Assembly (NCBI GenBank): GCA_021413735.1
Contig: JAIOPV010000151.1
Coordinates: forward strand, 1 to 42,608
Reading direction: 5' to 3'
Origin: Planctomycetota bacterium
GTDB lineage: Bacteria > Planctomycetota > Planctomycetia > Gemmatales > Gemmataceae
DNA length: 42,608 nucleotides
Both the position numbers and the translations under genes were made by a program. Shown here in pieces: positions 25,857 through 34,199 of the stretch; position 1 is the stretch's first letter; each line of letters opens with the position of its first letter. The notes under the pieces were generated by a model. That model was not told the DNA's origin and did not search any database. It saw only the letters and a program-made list of their open reading frames with translations.

Positions 25857-26474
25857 GTGATCGACGTACTTCGACACGATGACCTGGGCCAGCAACCCAG
25901 CACCGACTCCCGACCTCGGCACCGGCTCGGGAGGGAAGGTCGCAGCCGCGATCTGCGCATCACGGGCGGCCTTCTCGCAACTTCGGCATGCGTAAGTTTG
26001 TTGAGCCATCTCCAGAACGAAGATCGACGACGGCGTGTAATCGAGGCGTTCGCGGATCGTCTCGCCAATGCGAACCCGCACCTCGGAGCAACACGGACAG
26101 ACCTTCTCGGCATCGCTCAAGTCGATCTCTTCCCGCTGGCGAGGCAGAGTTGCCGGGTTCGGCTTGCGGCCGTGCCCTTTCCGCTTGGGCACCAACACTT
26201 CGGGTTCGGCGATCACCGGCGAAGCGGGCGGTGTAGCGGGTTCGTCGGGGAGATCGTCGAAGAGGGTGGGGCCTTCGACCCGCTCGCTCTTGCGGCCGAA
26301 GGTCATCTTCACGAGCTTGGCGATGTGGTCTTGCTGTTTCTCGATGGTGCCGCGAAGTTGGCCAACGAGTGTGAGGACTTCCTGGAGTTGGGCTTTGAGG
26401 TGCGTGTTGTCAGCGAGCAGTTGGGCGTTCTGCTCGCGAAGGGTGAGGACTTCGTTTTGCGGTGACAACGCCAT
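25857..26474 (-). pseudogene. tnpC: IS66 TnpC transposase, N-terminal third
   Basis: ATG 26474 (MALSPQNEVLTL) opens an IS66 N-terminus: a leucine-zipper stretch (LREQNAQLLADNTHLKAQLQ), then KMTFGRKSERVEGPTLFDDL, a zinc-binding domain (CPCCSEVRVRIGETIRERLD, CRSCEKAAR) and GAGLLAQVIVSKYVDH, where the intron begins. A longer start at 26510 is possible but adds nothing family-like. It is intact apart from the intron. Confidence 0.9.
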
Positions 26475-26525
26475 GTCATTGAAGACGCGCGACACGGCGA
26501 AAACGATCACGGAATCTGTCGAGAA

Positions 26526-26873
26526 TCACGAGGATTTTTGGAACCGCTTTCGAGTGCGTGTCTGGGCCAGTTCGATGCCGCCGAGGATCATGGCCAGTTG
26601 CGTGGTCGTGATGGCGAGTTCCTTGCTTACGGCGGTGGGGAAGGCGAACGTCCCCTTCTCCAGTCGTCGGAGATAGAGGGCGAAGCCGTCGCCCATGAAG
26701 CCGAGGATCTTGAGCTTGTCGCCACGCCGGTTCTTGAAGACGAAGATGTCGCCGGAAGCGGGGTCGCGGCCAAGGACAGTGCGGACGACACCAGCGAGTC
26801 CGTCGATCCCTTTGCGTCCGTCCTGGGAATCGACGGCAACGTAGATGGTGCCGGTGGTGCCGATGTTCAGCAT
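26526..26873 (-). CDS. tnpB: IS66 accessory protein TnpB
   Basis: A 115-aa TnpB/Orf2: TGTIYVAVDSQDGRKGIDGL, VRTVLGRDPASGDIFVFKNR, DKLKILGFMGDGFALYLRRL, EKGTFAFP. TnpB is required with TnpA and TnpC for IS66 transposition, with an unknown biochemical role. ATG 26873 overlaps the tnpA stop (ATGCTGA), so translation is coupled. Full length, no lesion. Confidence 0.95.
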   Translation of the reverse strand: MLNIGTTGTIYVAVDSQDGRKGIDGLAGVVRTVLGRDPASGDIFVFKNRRGDKLKILGFMGDGFALYLRRLEKGTFAFPTAVSKELAITTTQLAMILGGIELAQTRTRKRFQKSS

Positions 26874-27208
26874 GGAGGCCCTCCCAGTGCGAGAACCAGA
26901 CGTGCGAGTTGCTGGGCATCGGCGGACAGCGGCACGCGGAGTTGAAGTCCCGAGGGAAGGATGACCTCGACGACACAATCGGAAATCACGCGGACGGGCA
27001 CGAAGGACGGTGAGGACTTCGGCTCGGCCCGGGTTGGTGGAGTCGTGGAGGAGCGATCGAGTTCGTCGAGGATGTTTCGCCAGCGGTGGAATCCCGCCTT
27101 GTTGACGTTGCGTGAGTGGCAGAATGCCGTCACGGAGAGACCGGAAGTTCGCCAATCGGCGATGATCGGTCGCCACCGTTCGATGCGACGAGGGGCATGC
27201 TTGGCCAT
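26867..27208 (-). CDS. tnpA: IS66 accessory protein TnpA
   Basis: A 113-aa protein with the TnpA helix-turn-helix: RRIERWRPIIADWRTSGLSV and AFCHSRNVNKAGFHRWRNIL. The C-terminal part (VEVILPSGLQLRVPLSADAQ, LARLVLALGG) is typical. ATG 27208 is followed 67 bases later by the IS66 inverted-repeat region, leaving little upstream DNA for a promoter. Its stop overlaps tnpB. Intact. Confidence 0.93.
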   Translation of the reverse strand: MAKHAPRRIERWRPIIADWRTSGLSVTAFCHSRNVNKAGFHRWRNILDELDRSSTTPPTRAEPKSSPSFVPVRVISDCVVEVILPSGLQLRVPLSADAQQLARLVLALGGPPC

Positions 27209-27282
27209 CAGGGGTCTCCTGCGAGTGAGGAAAACCCTCAGATTAACCAGTGCTACAAGACGCCCAGCCACCGGACGTTATC

Positions 27283-27350
27283 TACATATCGACCCGCGAA
27301 GGTTGGCTGTATCTGGCGGTCGTCGAGGATCTGTTCAGCCGGATGGTGGT
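27283..27350 (+). pseudogene. IS3-A OrfB transposase, middle part
   Basis: Starting from the second TACATATC copy, the frame reads TYISTREGWLYLAVVEDLFS-RMVV, directly continuing the piece ending at 18209 once IS66 is removed. It stops being IS3-like at about 27350, where an older junction with the IS1634-type remnant occurs. The rest of the catalytic domain is absent from the window. Confidence 0.85.
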
Positions 27351-27515
27351 GTGCTTGAAGTGCGCCCCTTGGACTGGACAGAAAAATAGGCTTGGAGAGT
27401 TGGTGTGTCCGGAATGACCACAATCACTTTTGGAAACCGAAGACGGCCACCAGCACCGTCCTTCGGGTTTCCGTCTTGGGGTTAACCTTCTCATCGACAG
27501 AGGTTCAACAGAAAC

Positions 27516-27690
27516 TCAGTTACCTTTCGGTTTCGTCCTTGTTCTCGCTCGACACGCCTCCTCAAATTCGGCAGGAGTCACATAGCCCAACGACGAGTGG
27601 ATTCGCTTTCGCATGTAGACCTCGTCCAAGAACCGACCGAGCTGCTTGCGAGCGTCCGCCAAGCTCTCGTACTCTGTCAGGTACACCTCT
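27516..27690 (-). pseudogene. IS3-B OrfB, C-terminal end
   Basis: Reads EEVYLTEYESLADARKQLGR and FLDEVYMRKRIHSSLGYVTP to the stop at 27516, the standard end of IS3 integrase domains (LGY-TP-EFE). It is separated from the rest of OrfB by LSR3 exactly after ...MRTLKK. Confidence 0.9.
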
Positions 27691-27708
27691 TCCTGTTTGG
27701 AAGAGGCA

Positions 27709-29305
27709 TCATTTCCCTCCACTCTGCGAATGCGTTGTCGAGCCCTTCGCACCTGTTCGGCTTGCTGGCTTGCACAACTTCGATGGTAGCGTCCGCCTGC
27801 CGTGGTACTTGATCTCGAACGCGCGTAATTGTCGAAACCGGCTCATCTCCGCATTCGCCCACACGATCCATCTCCCATTCTCTCCACGCAATTGCCGCGC
27901 GTGCAACCAGCCCGACCAACGCCAGCGATGCACCACAATCGGCTTCACGCCCAAGCTCTTCGCCAACTCGGGTAGCCAATGCTCGTCCTTCCCGGGTAAG
28001 TCGCTCGCATCACGGATCCCCGCCGGAACTCCCGCCAGACCAAATCGCGTCCACAACTGACGCACGCAATAGCCCGTGTACTTCTCCCCGCGAGCCGCCC
28101 GGTATCCCTCGGCGTTCAAGGCATCCGCAATTTCATCGGCCGACATGCCATCGCCTCGCAGGGTGACAACACGCTGTCGCAACTCCTCGTAGCGTTCGAT
28201 CGACGAATACTTTCGCAGACCCTGCCGGACTTGGTGGCGAGTCGTTGTGCCACCTCGCCAGTGAACCACCGCATCGACCCGTTCCGTCTCGCCGTGCCGA
28301 GTCAACTCCACACGTTCGATCAACAGCCGCACAATGGCCCGCCGATCGCCGCCCCTCGTCGTGGGGCTTCGCCACAGCCCCAGCAGATCCTTTGCCAGAG
28401 TACCAATCCGCTCACGGTCCGACACGCTCAAGTGCCGCGGTTGCTCGGCGAGGAATCGAGCATGCTCCTCGTCCAGGTTCTGCTTCTCCTTCAGTTTCTG
28501 CTCCCACTGGCGTTCCAACTCGCGAGCTACCAGCCGGTTCGTGGGATCGACCGCGTCGTACTGACGCTTCGCACGCTCCACTTCGTATCCGGCTCGCTCG
28601 AGCCGCTGCTTCCAGTGTGCGTGCAGCCGTTCCCGCTCCTGCTCGGCCCGTTCGGCAGCCCGCATACTCAACTCCAGTGACGCGGGCTTGACAGCTTGCA
28701 GCACCAGTGCTTCGACCAGTCGATCCGGGTACGCCGCCACCACGCTCTGGCAGCGTGGCCCGCCATATTCCTGGAACTCTCGATCGCAAGCGTAACGCGG
28801 GTTGGCCGAGACTCGTGCGTTCCTCGCCGCCATCGGATGACCGCACCGACCGCAGGCGATCATACCGTTGAGCAGTGTCGGGGCGCGACCAGTTGCCTTC
28901 TTCGAACCCGGTCCGCGATCGTTGGTCGCGAGTCGGCGGCCGTTCTGTTCGTATTGTTCCCACGAGATGTACGCCGGCACCTTGTCCTTGAGCAAACAGA
29001 TCCACTCCTCGGGCGGCGCGGTCCTGCGACCCGACTTCGTCTTCCCCGCGATCCGTCGCTGCGGATCGAGCGGGCATCGCCCGAAGGCGTAGGCTCCGGC
29101 GTAGATCGGGTGACGTAGCATTGCGTAAAGGCCGCTCCGCCGTGGTCGCTGCCAGATCAGTTGACCCTTGCCTGGCCCCTTGTACACCCGTTGCCCCAAC
29201 TGGATGTTGTTCGTCACGAAGTACGCATGAGTCTTCGTGAGCGACCCGAGTTCGGCGAACTTGGCGAACACGAGCGACACCACGGAGCGGACCTGCTCAT
29301 CGGGA
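27709..29305 (-). pseudogene. LSR3 recombinase, C-terminal two thirds
   Basis: Continues after the insertion as DPDEQVRSVVSLVFAKFAEL, LYAMLRHPIYAGAYAFGR, a zinc ribbon (CGRCGHPMAARN ... GGPRCQS), a long coiled coil and, at the C-terminus, an excisionase-like HTH (LAKSLGVKPIVVHRWRWSGW, NGRWIVWAN). With 32097-32677 it makes 726 codons, a 725-aa protein close to the LSR2 recombinase in length and plan. No other lesion is seen, so the split by the IS21-like element is the inactivating event. Confidence 0.88.
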
Positions 29306-29332
29306 TCACGATGTCGTTCGCGGTTTCAAGTA

Positions 29333-31160
29333 GGTTCTTCCGCAGAGTTGGTGAGGACGTATCTGCCTCACAAAACGTCACGATCCGCATGTATTCCGCG
29401 TTTACGGCTTGGCTCGGACCCGTGCCCGCAACAGCGGTAAACCGGCTCGACCATAGCCCGAACGCTTGATCAGCTTCAGCCGGTTCACTTGGCCTTCAAC
29501 AGGTCCATTATTCCACGGGGTGGACAGAGCCGCTTGCACGGCCGACGAATCGGTTCTCAACGTCTCTGCGAACATCCGAACCGATCTGTTCTCGCTGGCA
29601 TCCGCACGAGCCAGCCAATCCGACAATGACGTCTTCGACTGGCCTCGCGTCATCTCCAACAACTCGTTCGCCAACTTCAGCGAAGCGCACAACTCCGGTA
29701 TCGCGTTCACCGTCACCATCCGCTTCGTCGCCTCGTCCGAACGCTTCTCCGTCCGACGCACGAATTCGAACGACAACTGGCGAGTTGACAGCCGAGGCGG
29801 ACGCGGCGGTCCCCGAACCGAACGCATCGACGGGATTCCCGCCGCCTCCAACCGACGACGCAAGAATCGCCACACCGCGTCATACGAAGGCGAACAGCCC
29901 TGATCCTTCAGTCGTCGTTGCAACATCGTGACGCTTCGCCCGCCCTCGTGAACAAACGCATCCACCGTCGCTCGAAATCCCTCCAGACTCGATCTTCGAT
30001 GACCGATCCGTTGTCCGTCTGGACAACGCTCGCGATGAAGGTAGTCGAGAACCGAGTTTCGCGAGATCCGCAACTCGCGGGCGATCTGGCGAGTGCTTCT
30101 GCCAGAACCATGTAACCGACGCACCTCGTTGAAGCGATCCAGCCTTAGTTGCTGACCACGCGACAACCCCGGTGATGACGCAGTACTCGCAGGTCCCGGG
30201 AGGCTGGTCGCGTCGTGAGTTGCGGTAGTGCCCGTTGCCACGGGAAGCGTCGATCTGCTTGCACTTGCAGGGGTTGGTGGAACTTCTCCTTGCGACGCGA
30301 TTGTTGCAGGTGGCTCCAACGCAGCATCGAGCGCCGAGGCGTGCTGCTCGAAGAGCCGTTCGACGAGTTCGCGGATGTTGCCGACGAGGTGGAAGCGATC
30401 CGCAACTTGCAGGGCCATCGATGCCCCAGCCGAGCAGGCGTTAGCGTACGCCGCCCAACGGTCGCGAGTGATGACCTCGATCGTGGGGTGCGACGACAGC
30501 CACATCTGCACAACCGAGCCGTCTCGCCCTTCGAAAAGGTCGATGACGCGTCGTCGTTCGAGATCGACCACGATTGTGCCATACGTCTGCCCCTTACGAA
30601 GGGCGAAGTCGTCGATTCCGACGAACCGATACCGCGGCTCTGGCTGTGAGACTGTCGTTTTCACCCGTCTGAGGATCGTGTCTCCACTTGCGGGCATGGC
30701 CAGTTTGACAGATAGCCGTGCGGCGGGTTCGCCACCGAGTGCAATTCCCAAGGTCCGGTGCTCTTGAGCCAACCGAGTTGTCGATCTCGCGTGAGCCGCA
30801 GCCAGGTCGAGGATTCGCTCACAGAAGATACGCCGCGGGCAGCCGGCGTTGGTGCAGAGGAACTTGCGGAGTCGGAGGATGAGCACAAGTTGGCGACCGC
30901 AGATAGGGAGATCCGCGATGACGCGGCGATACCGACTGTGAATGCGATCAGACGATTGACCACAGACCGGGCAGAGAGCGTTCCCAGTGGTGGGGGAAAG
31001 TGCGATCGCAAACAACTTCAGCGTGACAACAAGATCGGTCGGCGACAGATGATTCCCGATGAGTTGAGAGAGCAGATGGTACGGAGACATGACGAGAGCC
31101 AGTTTGAGCTGGGCACCCATCATTCTAACAACCGTCCATCACCAACTCTGCGAATGAACC
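29333..31160 (-). mobile_element. ISL3-family insertion sequence, intact copy B
   Basis: The 1828-bp element has ends GGTTCTTCCGCAGAGTTGGT (29333) and GGTTCATTCGCAGAGTTGGT (complement of 31160) and a perfect 8-bp target duplication TTCAAGTA (29325-29332 and 31161-31168), as expected for ISL3. It lies inside the left terminal repeat of the IS21-like element. The perfect duplication and intact gene indicate a recent insertion. Confidence 0.95.
29402..31123 (-). CDS. ISL3-family transposase
   Basis: A 573-aa complete transposase. The N-terminal zinc finger has CPVCGQSSDRIHSRYRR and CTNAGCPRRIFCER. The catalytic core opens with IDDFALRKGQTYGTIVVDLE (first Asp) and VITRDRWAAYANACSAGASM (second Asp); DRFHLVGNIRELVERLFEQH follows. 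An HTH insert lies at about 365-395 (TRQIARELRISRNSVLDYLH), and the C-terminal Glu is in NNGPVEGQVNRLKLIKRSGY. ATG 31123 lies 37 bases inside the element end. It is the template against which the lesions of copy A (802-2536) can be read. Confidence 0.95.
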   Translation of the reverse strand: MMGAQLKLALVMSPYHLLSQLIGNHLSPTDLVVTLKLFAIALSPTTGNALCPVCGQSSDRIHSRYRRVIADLPICGRQLVLILRLRKFLCTNAGCPRRIFCERILDLAAAHARSTTRLAQEHRTLGIALGGEPAARLSVKLAMPASGDTILRRVKTTVSQPEPRYRFVGIDDFALRKGQTYGTIVVDLERRRVIDLFEGRDGSVVQMWLSSHPTIEVITRDRWAAYANACSAGASMALQVADRFHLVGNIRELVERLFEQHASALDAALEPPATIASQGEVPPTPASASRSTLPVATGTTATHDATSLPGPASTASSPGLSRGQQLRLDRFNEVRRLHGSGRSTRQIARELRISRNSVLDYLHRERCPDGQRIGHRRSSLEGFRATVDAFVHEGGRSVTMLQRRLKDQGCSPSYDAVWRFLRRRLEAAGIPSMRSVRGPPRPPRLSTRQLSFEFVRRTEKRSDEATKRMVTVNAIPELCASLKLANELLEMTRGQSKTSLSDWLARADASENRSVRMFAETLRTDSSAVQAALSTPWNNGPVEGQVNRLKLIKRSGYGRAGLPLLRARVRAKP

Positions 31161-31285
31161 TTCAAGTAGGGCCACTTTCGCGGCGAAGGACCGGGCCACC
31201 CAGAGTTGCCCTGCGAGACGTTTTTGCAACTTGGGCAGAGGGCCATCAATCCCGCCGCTCCGTCGATCCCCGCGTGTGTCCGATG

Positions 31286-31603
31286 TCAGCCAGTCTTCGT
31301 CAGCCACGGAACGGGACGATGAAGTTTCTCGCAGAGATCGAGTGCGGCTTGGTAGACGCGCTGTCGGGTGACCGCCGCGTACAGGTCCAGGTGATTACCC
31401 GCTGAGCCGCACCCGAAACAGCGGAAGAGATTTCGTTTCAGATGAACCGAGAACGTGCGGCTCTTGCTCGACGTGGATCGGTGGACGGGGCACGACCCAC
31501 GCAAGCTGTCGGCCTCGGCCAGCGGCAGCGGGTAGTCGAGCAGTCTCAGAACCTCAGCCATCGAGACCATCGCCCGCACAGCCCTGAAATCCACAGTGGG
31601 CAT
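31286..31603 (-). CDS. CHC2 zinc-finger protein (DnaG-primase-type zinc ribbon)
   Basis: A 105-aa protein consisting almost only of a CHC2 zinc ribbon: LRGSCPVHRSTSSKSRTFSV, then HLKRNLFRCFGCGSAGNHLD, giving ligands C-x2-H ... C-x2-C, followed by LYAAVTRQRVYQAALDLCEK. In DnaG this domain reads the DNA template, but no TOPRIM or polymerase domain follows. ATG 31603 is preceded by GGAG at good spacing. It is the only intact gene within the IS21-like remnant apart from the later ISL3 insertion. I believe such small CHC2 proteins accompany some IS21-type elements, but that is recollection. Twin palindromes lie 180-240 bp upstream. Confidence 0.75.
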   Translation of the reverse strand: MPTVDFRAVRAMVSMAEVLRLLDYPLPLAEADSLRGSCPVHRSTSSKSRTFSVHLKRNLFRCFGCGSAGNHLDLYAAVTRQRVYQAALDLCEKLHRPVPWLTKTG

Positions 31604-32096
31604 GGCATCTCCAGGAAACCAAGCGGATCAGAGAAGAGGAACCCGTAAAGAGTTGATAGTGAGAATAGCAAATACAATCTAATTATTGTCGAACAGATAT
31701 GTCTTGATAGTCAGTGCGATTCCGCTTGGTCGCAACATCCCGACCAGCGATCACGCTGCCCCGAGGAAGGGTTGTTGTGAACGGTTGCCCGCGGGCAACT
31801 GGCGGAACTCCTCGTTGCGTTGCGTTGCCCGCGGGCAACTCGACTCATCACCCCCAACAGTCATTCAATGTGTTCCAAGATGTAGGACGGATGGAGAGGA
31901 AGATAGTTTCAGGAAAAGTTCGATTGAGTCGAATCTTTTTCTGCATCGCTGACTGAAATGGTTCATGCACACGGACACACGACTCGGGATTGTACCTGGC
32001 CCGCGCCGAGTGGCCCGCGCTGGTCCGCGATCCAGATACCGCGCCCTGGCCGGGGCCATCCCGCGAAAATGGCTCTACTTCAAAACGCTGCTGACA
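31604..32096 (-). other. Upstream region of the CHC2 gene within the IS21-like remnant
   Basis: About 490 bp with no credible gene. It contains an AT-rich stretch (31650-31700) unlike the surroundings, which may hold the promoter, two perfect 16-bp palindromes, and the right terminal repeat with internal GCGGGCCA-type repeats (31995-32060). Confidence 0.5.
31784..31839. repeat. Two identical 16-bp perfect palindromes, 40 bp apart
   Basis: GTTGCCCGCGGGCAAC occurs at 31784-31799 and again at 31824-31839. Each copy is its own reverse complement. The start-to-start distance of 40 bp is close to four helical turns, so proteins bound to both would lie on nearly the same face. It sits upstream of the CHC2 gene. 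Candidates are operator or transposase/initiator-like binding sites; no T-tract follows, so terminators are unlikely. Confidence 0.7.
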
Positions 32097-32677
32097 TCAC
32101 GAGCGATACTACCATCCGGCGACCGGACGTACCCAATGGGCACGCAGGTGAACAGTTCGCCCCGTCGGGCCTTGTTCAACTTGCCCTGGTGCATCCGCGC
32201 CTTCAGGACGTGAAGTTCGGCCTCGGACATCATGCCACGCAGCCCGAGCAGGAGGCGATCCGAGGGTTCAATAGGGTCGTACACTCCGTCGGCGTCTGCA
32301 ATCAGCACCTGGAAGAGGGCGCACAGTTCCAACAACTGATGCCAGTCCCGGCACGACCGGGACAGTCGGCTCATCTCGCGGCCGAGAACGATGCCCACGT
32401 GCCCGAGTGAGACCTCGGCGAGCAGCCGCTGAAATCCCGGCCGGTTCTCGACCGAGGTGCCGCTGATGCCCTGGTCGTCGTCGATGACCAACACGCGATC
32501 GTCGACCCAACCCAGAGCGACAGCCCGCTGTCGCAGCTGGTACTGCAAGTCGGCGGACTCGCGGTTGCTGACGACCTGGTGCGAAGTCGATTGGCGAATG
32601 TAAACGACGGCGAGCCGGTCGCGATGTCGGGGCTGAATCTTGTGCCCGAATGGGACGGTGGGATTAGCGTGAGTCAT
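32097..32677 (-). pseudogene. LSR3 recombinase, N-terminal catalytic part
   Basis: ATG 32677 overlaps the stop of the small upstream ORF (ATGA). The fragment encodes the complete resolvase domain: AVVYIRQSTSHQVVSN with the nucleophile Ser in IRQS, DQGISGTSVENRPGFQRLLA, LGREMSRLSRSCRDWHQLLE, GLRGMMSEAELHVLKARMHQ, then PIGYVRSPDGSIARD, where the IS21-like element entered. The catalytic domain is 60-70% like that of the LSR2 recombinase by eye, so the two belong to one group. Confidence 0.88.
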
Positions 32678-32907
32678 GCGTTCCCTCCGCACACGGGTCG
32701 GGAACGGCGAGTCGCTCTGCCAGCATTCGACCGAGGCGTCGGAGGAGTTCCTCTTGCTGACTGGTCGGCAGATCCTGCCACCGAGGTTCGGTCGGCGATT
32801 CCGGTTTCAGGCGCGGGGGGGAGCGAGGACGGGCTGCTCGGACATGGTGTGACTCCTTCAGCGGTGCCGGCGAGATGCTCCTGGCACCAGTGTGCCAGTT
32901 CGAGCAA
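32674..32907 (-). CDS. Small ORF translationally coupled to the LSR3 recombinase
   Basis: A frame of about 77 aa from TTG 32907 (LLELAHWCQEHLAGTAEG, then a Ser/Pro/Arg-rich tail) ends in TGA overlapping the recombinase ATG. The frame is open further upstream with plausible residues (EVVVEVDTTPPVIVCPWA), so the real start may be earlier, near the element edge, but no ATG is available. Function unknown; position matches the small ORFs of LSR1 and LSR2. Confidence 0.45.
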   Translation of the reverse strand: MLELAHWCQEHLAGTAEGVTPCPSSPSSLPPAPETGIADRTSVAGSADQSARGTPPTPRSNAGRATRRSRPVCGGNA

Positions 32908-32984
32908 CGCCCACGGGCAGACGATTACCGGAGGTGTTGTATCAACCTCGACAACGACTTCGTCGATGGGAGGTGTTTGTCGTG

Positions 32985-33538
32985 TCTTTCTTCAGCGTCC
33001 GCATGAACCTCTCGCACTTCCCGTTCTGCATCGGCTTGCCCTTCGCCGAGCAACTCACTGCGATCCCGTGGCGTTCCAACTTCGCCACGTAGTCCTTCGA
33101 CATGTACTGCACACCATGATCCGAGTGATGGATCTTGGGAGGGCCATGCTCTCGCAAGGCTCGGTCCAACGCACGATGCGTCAACTCGCTCGACAGGTCA
33201 CGATCCAAATACCAACCCCGAACCGCTCGACTGCACACGTCGATGATGACCGCCAGGTACACGAACTCGCGGCCCAATTCGATGTACGTGATGTCCGCCG
33301 CCCAGGCTTCGTTGAGCTGCGTGATCTCCTTCGTTTTCAGGAGATTGGGCCAGTCGCGGTGATCCGGAGAATACTCCGATGTCACCACGAACCTGAGAAG
33401 TTGAACCTTCCAGTGGCTGATGACGTGTTGGAGAGTTGATGCTTGCGGCACAACTCCGAGGTCGTGGATTCTTTCCGCAACGACGCGAGGGCAATCTTGG
33501 CTTTGAATTCGGGTGAGAACTTTCGCTGCTTCGCCATG
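32985..33538 (-). pseudogene. IS3-B OrfA/OrfB fusion, internally deleted
   Basis: ATG 33538 starts an OrfA (KQRKFSPEFKAKIALASLRK, ESTTSELCRKHQLS). Around 33410 the frame changes (HVISHWKVQLL) and the end of OrfA and start of OrfB are missing. The sequence passes directly to the OrfB core: EITQLNEAWAADITYIELGR, VYLAVIIDVCSRAVRGWYLD, HHSDHGVQYMSKDYVAKL, NGKCERFMRTLKK. D-D-E residues are visible, but the deletion removes the OrfB N-terminus, so the element was defective before LSR3 arrived. Confidence 0.8.
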
Positions 33539-33604
33539 GTCTGACCTCCTGACCATCAGCTTATTTCCACTCTACTACGCGCCCAGTTTTCGGGCGCACG
33601 ACAG

Positions 33605-34022
33605 TGCTGTCAATGCGAACAAGTTCGGTGGGAAGTTGGTAAACGCGGATGGTCTGTTGGTTGAGGTAACGTTCAATGAGGCTGAACCGTTCGGCAACGG
33701 CGAGTTGGTCGAGGCAGTCAGCGAGTCGGTCGTCATGAGCGTGAGTGGGCAGGATCGACTTTCGGAGGAGCGTCGAGAGTGTTCCCTGGTGTTGTGCGAC
33801 CCAGGGCTGGACATGGTTGAGGCTGTGATCACCCTCCGAAACGAGGAAGAGGAGCCAGACAGCCATAACCTCGCCGGGCGTGACAGAGCCTTTCCAGTGA
33901 ATCGGTGGTGGAAAATGGCGATCAAGCGTGGCGGGCAGATCAAGTCGTTGGAAGAGTGTCCAGAGGACTGGCAAATCGGCCACAACTTCGACACGCTGCA
34001 AACGCGGTTCGGTGATCTTCAT
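33605..34022 (-). pseudogene. IS1634-type (IS4 superfamily) transposase, N-terminal fragment
   Basis: ATG 34022, after GGAGGT, opens MKITEPRLQRVEVVADLPVL and continues with the DUF4277-like N-terminus (LDLPATLDRHFPPP, GEVMAVWLLFLVSEGDHSLN), reaching the first catalytic Asp in LVRIDST. There IS3-B is inserted. On the far side of IS3-B only six to nine more bases fit this gene before IS3-A sequence begins, so the catalytic domain is lost. Confidence 0.75.
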
Positions 34023-34199
34023 CCCGCCAAACTCCTCACCGCCACTATTCCCGATAACAACCCCAAACACGAGCGAACCGTAGACACCAACGCCAGGGTA
34101 AAGCTTCTTGAGCTTTATCCAACAATTGAGCGGCAATGAACTACGAGCCCGGTTGAGCGACAATCGATTGCCTGGCCACCCCTCGGATACTGCTCTTCT

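Larger units (their letters stand above)
18210..27282 (-). mobile_element. IS66-family element with nested group II intron
   Basis: The element starts GTAAGCGTTCGGTG at 18210 and ends, complemented, GATAACGTCCGGTG at 27282; GTAA-type ends are characteristic of IS66. An exact 8-bp duplication TACATATC flanks it (18202-18209 and 27283-27290), the size known for IS66. It carries tnpA, tnpB and tnpC on the minus strand. Its length of 9073 bp is due to a 6.6-kb group II intron in tnpC; without it the element is about 2.4 kb, normal for the family. Confidence 0.92.
15774..27350 (+). mobile_element. IS3-family element A, outer shell of a nest, 3' end truncated
   Basis: The left end TGAAGTTCCCCACGAGTT at 15774 resembles the inverted repeats of IS3-B (TGAAGTGCGCCCC). 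It sits 24 bp upstream of the hydrolase ATG. Coding parts are orfA (15835-16104), orfB first part (17798-18209) and orfB middle (27283-27350). Two insertions explain the gaps: the DDE element 16105-17764 and the IS66 element 18210-27282. After ...EDLFSRMVV near 27350 the sequence switches to an IS1634-type transposase on the other strand, so the right end of IS3-A is gone. No target duplication can be defined. Confidence 0.8.
29312..32096 (-). mobile_element. IS21-like deletion derivative carrying a CHC2 zinc-finger gene
   Basis: The termini are inverted repeats of about 38 bp: TGTCAGCAGCGTTTTGAAG (complement of 32096) and TGTCGTTCGCGGTTTCAAG (29312). Both continue TAG-[AG]GGCCA-TTTCGCGG-like, once the ISL3 insertion in the left repeat is removed. 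A 6-bp duplication TCACGA flanks it (29306-29311 and 32097-32102). Ends beginning TGT with such multi-part repeats suggest IS21. Neither istA nor istB is present; only about 949 bp remain without ISL3. Excision restores the LSR3 recombinase frame exactly. Confidence 0.7.
27693..32984 (-). mobile_element. LSR3: serine-recombinase element in IS3-B OrfB
   Basis: The insertion lies between the OrfB codons RTLKK and EEVYL. The only shared bases are TC (27691-27692 and 32985-32986), the 2-bp core expected for a serine integrase. Removing 27693-32986 gives AAG AAA GAA GAG in frame. It carries a recombinase gene (stop 16 bases from the left end) and a coupled small ORF at the right end. Its own recombinase has been split by the IS21-like remnant 29312-32096. 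No obvious dyad symmetry was seen at the ends. Confidence 0.75.
27356..33604 (-). mobile_element. IS3-family element B, containing element LSR3
   Basis: The ends are TGAAGTGCGCCCC (27356) and, complemented, TGTCGTGCGCCCG (33604). A 5-bp duplication GTGCT flanks it (27351-27355 and 33605-33609). On the minus strand it carries OrfA and OrfB pieces. The bulk of its 6.2 kb is the LSR3 insertion. The element had inserted at a junction already made of IS3-A and an IS1634-type gene. Confidence 0.82.

Noticed and set aside
31784-31839. Twin palindromes considered as a CRISPR array or tandem terminators
   Set aside because: Only two units, the 24-bp interval is too short for a usual spacer, no cas genes, and no T-tract follows the stems.
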